NCBI GenBank assembly: GCA_937907425.1
Contig: CALCIE010000076.1
Location: 56,946 to 120,945, forward strand
Source: ZC4RG42 sp003242425
Lineage (GTDB): Bacteria; Pseudomonadota; Gammaproteobacteria; Burkholderiales; SG8-39
DNA length: 64,000 nucleotides
Reading direction: 5' to 3'
Part shown: piece by piece, positions 61,259 to 64,000 of the stretch
Layout: each line of letters starts with the position of its first letter
Position numbering within the stretch: the stretch's first letter is position 1
Notes under the pieces: generated by a model
Told to the model about the DNA's origin: nothing
Databases searched by the model: none
The model's input: only the letters and a program-made list of their open reading frames with translations
Position numbers and translations under genes: made by a program

Positions 61259-61289
61259 ATTGCATAAGTAATTCGAGACGGGATTGGCA

Positions 61290-64000
61290 ATGAATCACAT
61301 CTATCGCGTGGTATGGAATGAGGCGCTGGGTGTATGGCAAGCGGTCGCGGAATATGCGCGCGCGCGCGGCAAGACCAAGTCGACGCGCCTGCGCAGCCTT
61401 GCGCTCGCGATCGTGTTCGCGGCTGGCGGCGCGCAGGCCGCCGATCTGCCGACCGGCGGCTCCATCACGGCCGGTTCCGGCGCCATCCATCAGAGCGGTA
61501 GCACGCTGACCGTCAATCAGGGCAGCGGCAAGCTCGCCATCGACTGGCAGAGCTTTTCCATCGGGCAGGGCCATACCGTCAACTTCAACCAGCCTTCGGC
61601 GAGCGCGGTGGCGCTCAACCGCGTGATCGGTTCGGACGCCTCCGTCATCCAGGGCGCGCTGCGCGCGAACGGCCAGGTGTTTCTGGTCAACCCGAACGGC
61701 GTGCTGTTTAGCCCGACCGCGCAGGTGGATGTGGGCGGGCTGGTGGCTTCGACGCTGAACATCACGAACGAGGATTTTCTTGCCGGCAACTACCGCTTCG
61801 GCGGCGACAGCCTCAACGCCGTCGTCAACCAGGGCGTCATCCGCGCGAACGGCGGGACCGTGGCGCTCGTCGCGGCGAAGGTCGAGAACAGCGGCAGCAT
61901 CGAAGCGCACGGCGGCCGCGTGCTGCTCGGCGCGGGCAGCAAAGTTACCCTCGATCTGGGCGGGCCGGTCGGGCTGGAAATCGAAGAAGGCGCGCTCGAA
62001 GCGCTGATCGCAAACGGCGGCGCCATCCGCGCCGACGGCGGCACTGTTCTGCTGACGGCCAAGGCGGCCCAGGATCTCGCGAGCACGGTCATCAACAGCG
62101 ACGGCCTCATCGAAGCCCGGTCGCTCGTCACGGGCGAGCGCGGCGAAGTCATCCTGCTCGGCGAGAACGGCACGGTGGAAGTGGCGGGCGCCATCGACGT
62201 GTCGGCCCTCGAAGGGCAAGGCGGTAAGGCGGTCGTCACGGGCGAGCGCGTGCTGATCGCGGATGGCGCGCATATCGACGCCACGGGCGCGAACGGCGGC
62301 GGCGAGATCTATGTGGGCGGCGGCTGGCAGGGCAAGGATGCGTCGATCGCCAAGTCGACCGAAACGGAGATTGCGCAAACGGCGCTGCTCGACGCATCGG
62401 CCACTTCAGCGGGCAACGGCGGCACGGTCGTCGTCTGGTCAGACGGTGCAACGCGCTTTGCGGGCGACATCAGGGCACGCGGCGGCGAGGGCGGCAAGGT
62501 CGAAGTGTCGGGCAAACAGACGCTGCGCTTCACCGGCGGCGTCAACACGGGCGGCGGACTGCTCCTGATCGACCCGACAAACATCACCGTGCAGGCCGCG
62601 AACGGTGACGGTGTGAATACCATCGGCGTTGCGCAGCTTCGCCAGTTGTTACTCGATAACGGATTTATCGAGTTGGAGGCCGATAACGATTTCACTTGGC
62701 AAGCCGGCGCCGAGCTGGATTACGACGGCCTGGGCAGCAAAGTGCTGTGGCTTTGGGCGGGCAACGACATCACCTACTCGGGAAAAATCTTCGACAGCGA
62801 TCCCGGCGATGACGTCCTGCACATTTCCATGTTTGCGGATGCCACGCGTGCCCTTATGCCGGACGGTACGGGCAGTGTCACGTTCAACAATTCGATTTCC
62901 ACCAATGGTGGACACCTCTACGTATACGCCGGCAGTGGCATCGTCGTGAACAACGGCGCCCGTCTGGAAACCGCGGGCGGCAATATCTATTTGGGCGGTC
63001 ATGGCGGCTACGCCGATGGATGGATCGATCCGCTCGCAGATTTGGCAGCGTTCCAAGCCGCCATGGATGCATACGCGACGAAAGGCGGTATCCGGATCGA
63101 TGGCGCGACGCTCGACGCGGGCGGCGGCTTCATCCGTCTGCGTGGCGACCATGATGCCGGGCACGGCGTCCATCTCCTCAACAACGCCGAAGTGAAAACT
63201 TCGGGCAGCGGCACGGTGACGATTGCCGGACGCAGCACGAGTGCGGGCGACCACGGCGCCGTTTATCTGGAAAAAGGTGCGCAGATCTACGCCGAAGACG
63301 GCGACATCGAGCTGTTCGGCGGCGGCAATCGTATCGAGCTTTGGAATCACGACGAGACGAGCCCGGGAATCGAAGCGACCGGCACGGGCGATATCCGCCT
63401 GCGTACCACCGACCGGATCCTGCTCAACAAGGGCACGTTGCAGGTCAACGATGGCGACCTCGATGTCGAGGCGATTGCGCGTGTCGAAGCGATCTGGGAC
63501 GGCGCATATCGATCCACCGGCGCGGGGAATATCTATCTGACCAGCCGGTCGGAGGCGATATGGCTCGGCGGCAGTGTGGCCGGCAGTTTCGGCGAAATCA
63601 GCGCAAGCGGTACGGGCGACATTGTTCTGACCGCTGCGGCCGGATACGAGCGCGGTCGCGGAACGCTGCAGGGTAACGGCCAACTGACGGTGCGCAGCTC
63701 CAATCCGACAAAGGTCTTCCGCTTCGGCGACAGCAACGACACTAATAATTTCCTCAAGAACGGCTGGCTCGGACTAATTAGCGCCGGTGGCTTTTCGAAT
63801 GTCGAATTCGAAAGCGCAGGCAATGCCGTAGTCGGCGGCAACGCGACGATCAATGCGAATCTGGTCATCGATGCCGGCGGTTCGATCGCATTGAACGGTT
63901 CGCTTTCCGTCGGCAGCAATGACCTCGTCCTGCAGGCGGGCGAGGGAATCAGCCAATCTTCCGGCGGCGTAACGGCTGCGAATCTCAGTCTGTTGGGCGC
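61290..64000 (+). CDS. Filamentous-haemagglutinin-type TPS exoprotein (partial, runs off the right edge)
   Basis: An open reading of at least 903 residues with no stop before the window end. It begins with an extended signal peptide region (ESPR: MNHIYRVVWNEALGVWQAV) leading to a hydrophobic core and probable cleavage after AQA at about residue 50. It then has a TPS secretion domain with the hallmark NPNG (residues 134-137 in FLVNPNGVLFSP) and parallel beta-helix repeats rich in Gly, Asn and Asp (IRADGGTVLLTA, LLIDPTNITV). Such proteins leave the cell through a TpsB pore, which would lie outside this window. The start lies downstream of a 20-bp palindrome. Confidence 0.92.
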   Translation, partial: MNHIYRVVWNEALGVWQAVAEYARARGKTKSTRLRSLALAIVFAAGGAQAADLPTGGSITAGSGAIHQSGSTLTVNQGSGKLAIDWQSFSIGQGHTVNFNQPSASAVALNRVIGSDASVIQGALRANGQVFLVNPNGVLFSPTAQVDVGGLVASTLNITNEDFLAGNYRFGGDSLNAVVNQGVIRANGGTVALVAAKVENSGSIEAHGGRVLLGAGSKVTLDLGGPVGLEIEEGALEALIANGGAIRADGGTVLLTAKAAQDLASTVINSDGLIEARSLVTGERGEVILLGENGTVEVAGAIDVSALEGQGGKAVVTGERVLIADGAHIDATGANGGGEIYVGGGWQGKDASIAKSTETEIAQTALLDASATSAGNGGTVVVWSDGATRFAGDIRARGGEGGKVEVSGKQTLRFTGGVNTGGGLLLIDPTNITVQAANGDGVNTIGVAQLRQLLLDNGFIELEADNDFTWQAGAELDYDGLGSKVLWLWAGNDITYSGKIFDSDPGDDVLHISMFADATRALMPDGTGSVTFNNSISTNGGHLYVYAGSGIVVNNGARLETAGGNIYLGGHGGYADGWIDPLADLAAFQAAMDAYATKGGIRIDGATLDAGGGFIRLRGDHDAGHGVHLLNNAEVKTSGSGTVTIAGRSTSAGDHGAVYLEKGAQIYAEDGDIELFGGGNRIELWNHDETSPGIEATGTGDIRLRTTDRILLNKGTLQVNDGDLDVEAIARVEAIWDGAYRSTGAGNIYLTSRSEAIWLGGSVAGSFGEISASGTGDIVLTAAAGYERGRGTLQGNGQLTVRSSNPTKVFRFGDSNDTNNFLKNGWLGLISAGGFSNVEFESAGNAVVGGNATINANLVIDAGGSIALNGSLSVGSNDLVLQAGEGISQSSGGVTAANLSLLG

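Larger units (their letters stand above)
60622..61289. other. Long leader/intergenic region before the exoprotein gene
   Basis: About 670 bases lie between the aminopeptidase stop and the TPS exoprotein. No protein gene is supported. It contains three marked inverted repeats (listed separately) and T- and A-rich patches near 60902-60925 and 61079-61100. TAGAAT at 61079-61084 may be a -10 element, but the -35 is weak. Confidence 0.55.

Noticed and set aside
60963..62378. Minus-strand open frame overlapping the exoprotein start
   Set aside because: Antisense to a well-supported TPS exoprotein; Arg/Ala/Asp-rich, with no recognisable domain.
1..64000. Mobile elements, prophage, tRNA, rRNA or CRISPR arrays
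   Set aside because: Scanning showed no transposase, integrase, regular spaced repeats or RNA gene signature; the region looks like a stable core locus.

Overview
The window is a high-GC bacterial chromosome segment consisting almost entirely of a flagellar and chemotaxis super-locus. The combination of FlhDC master regulators, polar-type FlhF/FlhG, CheZ with two CheA kinases, a FlgJ with a muramidase domain, and a two-partner-secretion adhesin with an extended signal peptide fits a motile betaproteobacterium, perhaps of the Rhodocyclales/Azoarcus type. The phylum-level call is fairly safe. The order-level guess is inference only.

Layout: 1-1841 holds fliF (running off the left edge) and divergent fliE. 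1921-2775 is an HDOD gene. A minus-strand operon from 9929 down to 2783 reads fliC, flaG, fliD, fliS, fliT, a small unknown gene, fliK, an flhB-like gene and a ycgR-like PilZ gene. 10403-19357 (plus) carries flhDC, motAB, cheV, cheY, cheZ, cheA and a chemoreceptor, ending in a strong terminator. 19555-25928 carries flhB, flhA, flhF, flhG and fliA, followed by a lone receiver protein. flgN, flgM and flgA are on the minus strand (26666-28248), with flgBCDEFGHIJKL on the plus strand (28406-38746). Next come a diguanylate cyclase, a minus-strand sensor kinase/LuxR regulator pair, and a second chemotaxis cluster (receptor, cheY, cheA, cheW, receptor, aer, cheR, cheD, cheB; 43072-53482). Further c-di-GMP/signalling genes run to 57607. 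A small envelope cluster (SIMPL protein, alpha/beta hydrolase, aminopeptidase lipoprotein) and the start of a haemagglutinin-type exoprotein finish the window.

How the genes work together: FlhDC should switch on the hook-basal-body genes. FliA (sigma-28) and its anti-sigma factor FlgM then control late genes. Sigma-28-like promoters (TCAAGTTT/TAAAGTTT, 11-12 nt spacer, GCCGATAA) can be read directly upstream of fliC (two), flgM, flgK, motA, the HDOD gene, the receiver-GGDEF-EAL gene and flhD itself. This suggests that FliA feeds back on the master regulator and extends late control to signalling genes. The first che cluster provides CheV, CheY, CheZ and CheA. The second provides CheW and the adaptation enzymes CheR, CheD and CheB, so the two halves probably work as one or two overlapping pathways.

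Points of most interest: a CheZ with four N-terminal peptide repeats resembling CheY-binding motifs; an FlhG that keeps the FlhF-activating DQAxxLR motif but has lost its ATPase motifs; a 168-bp stretch that reads as exactly identical in two adjacent chemoreceptor genes; a sigma-28 site in front of flhDC; and a likely leaderless c-di-GMP gene. No tRNA, rRNA, CRISPR array, insertion sequence or prophage was seen.
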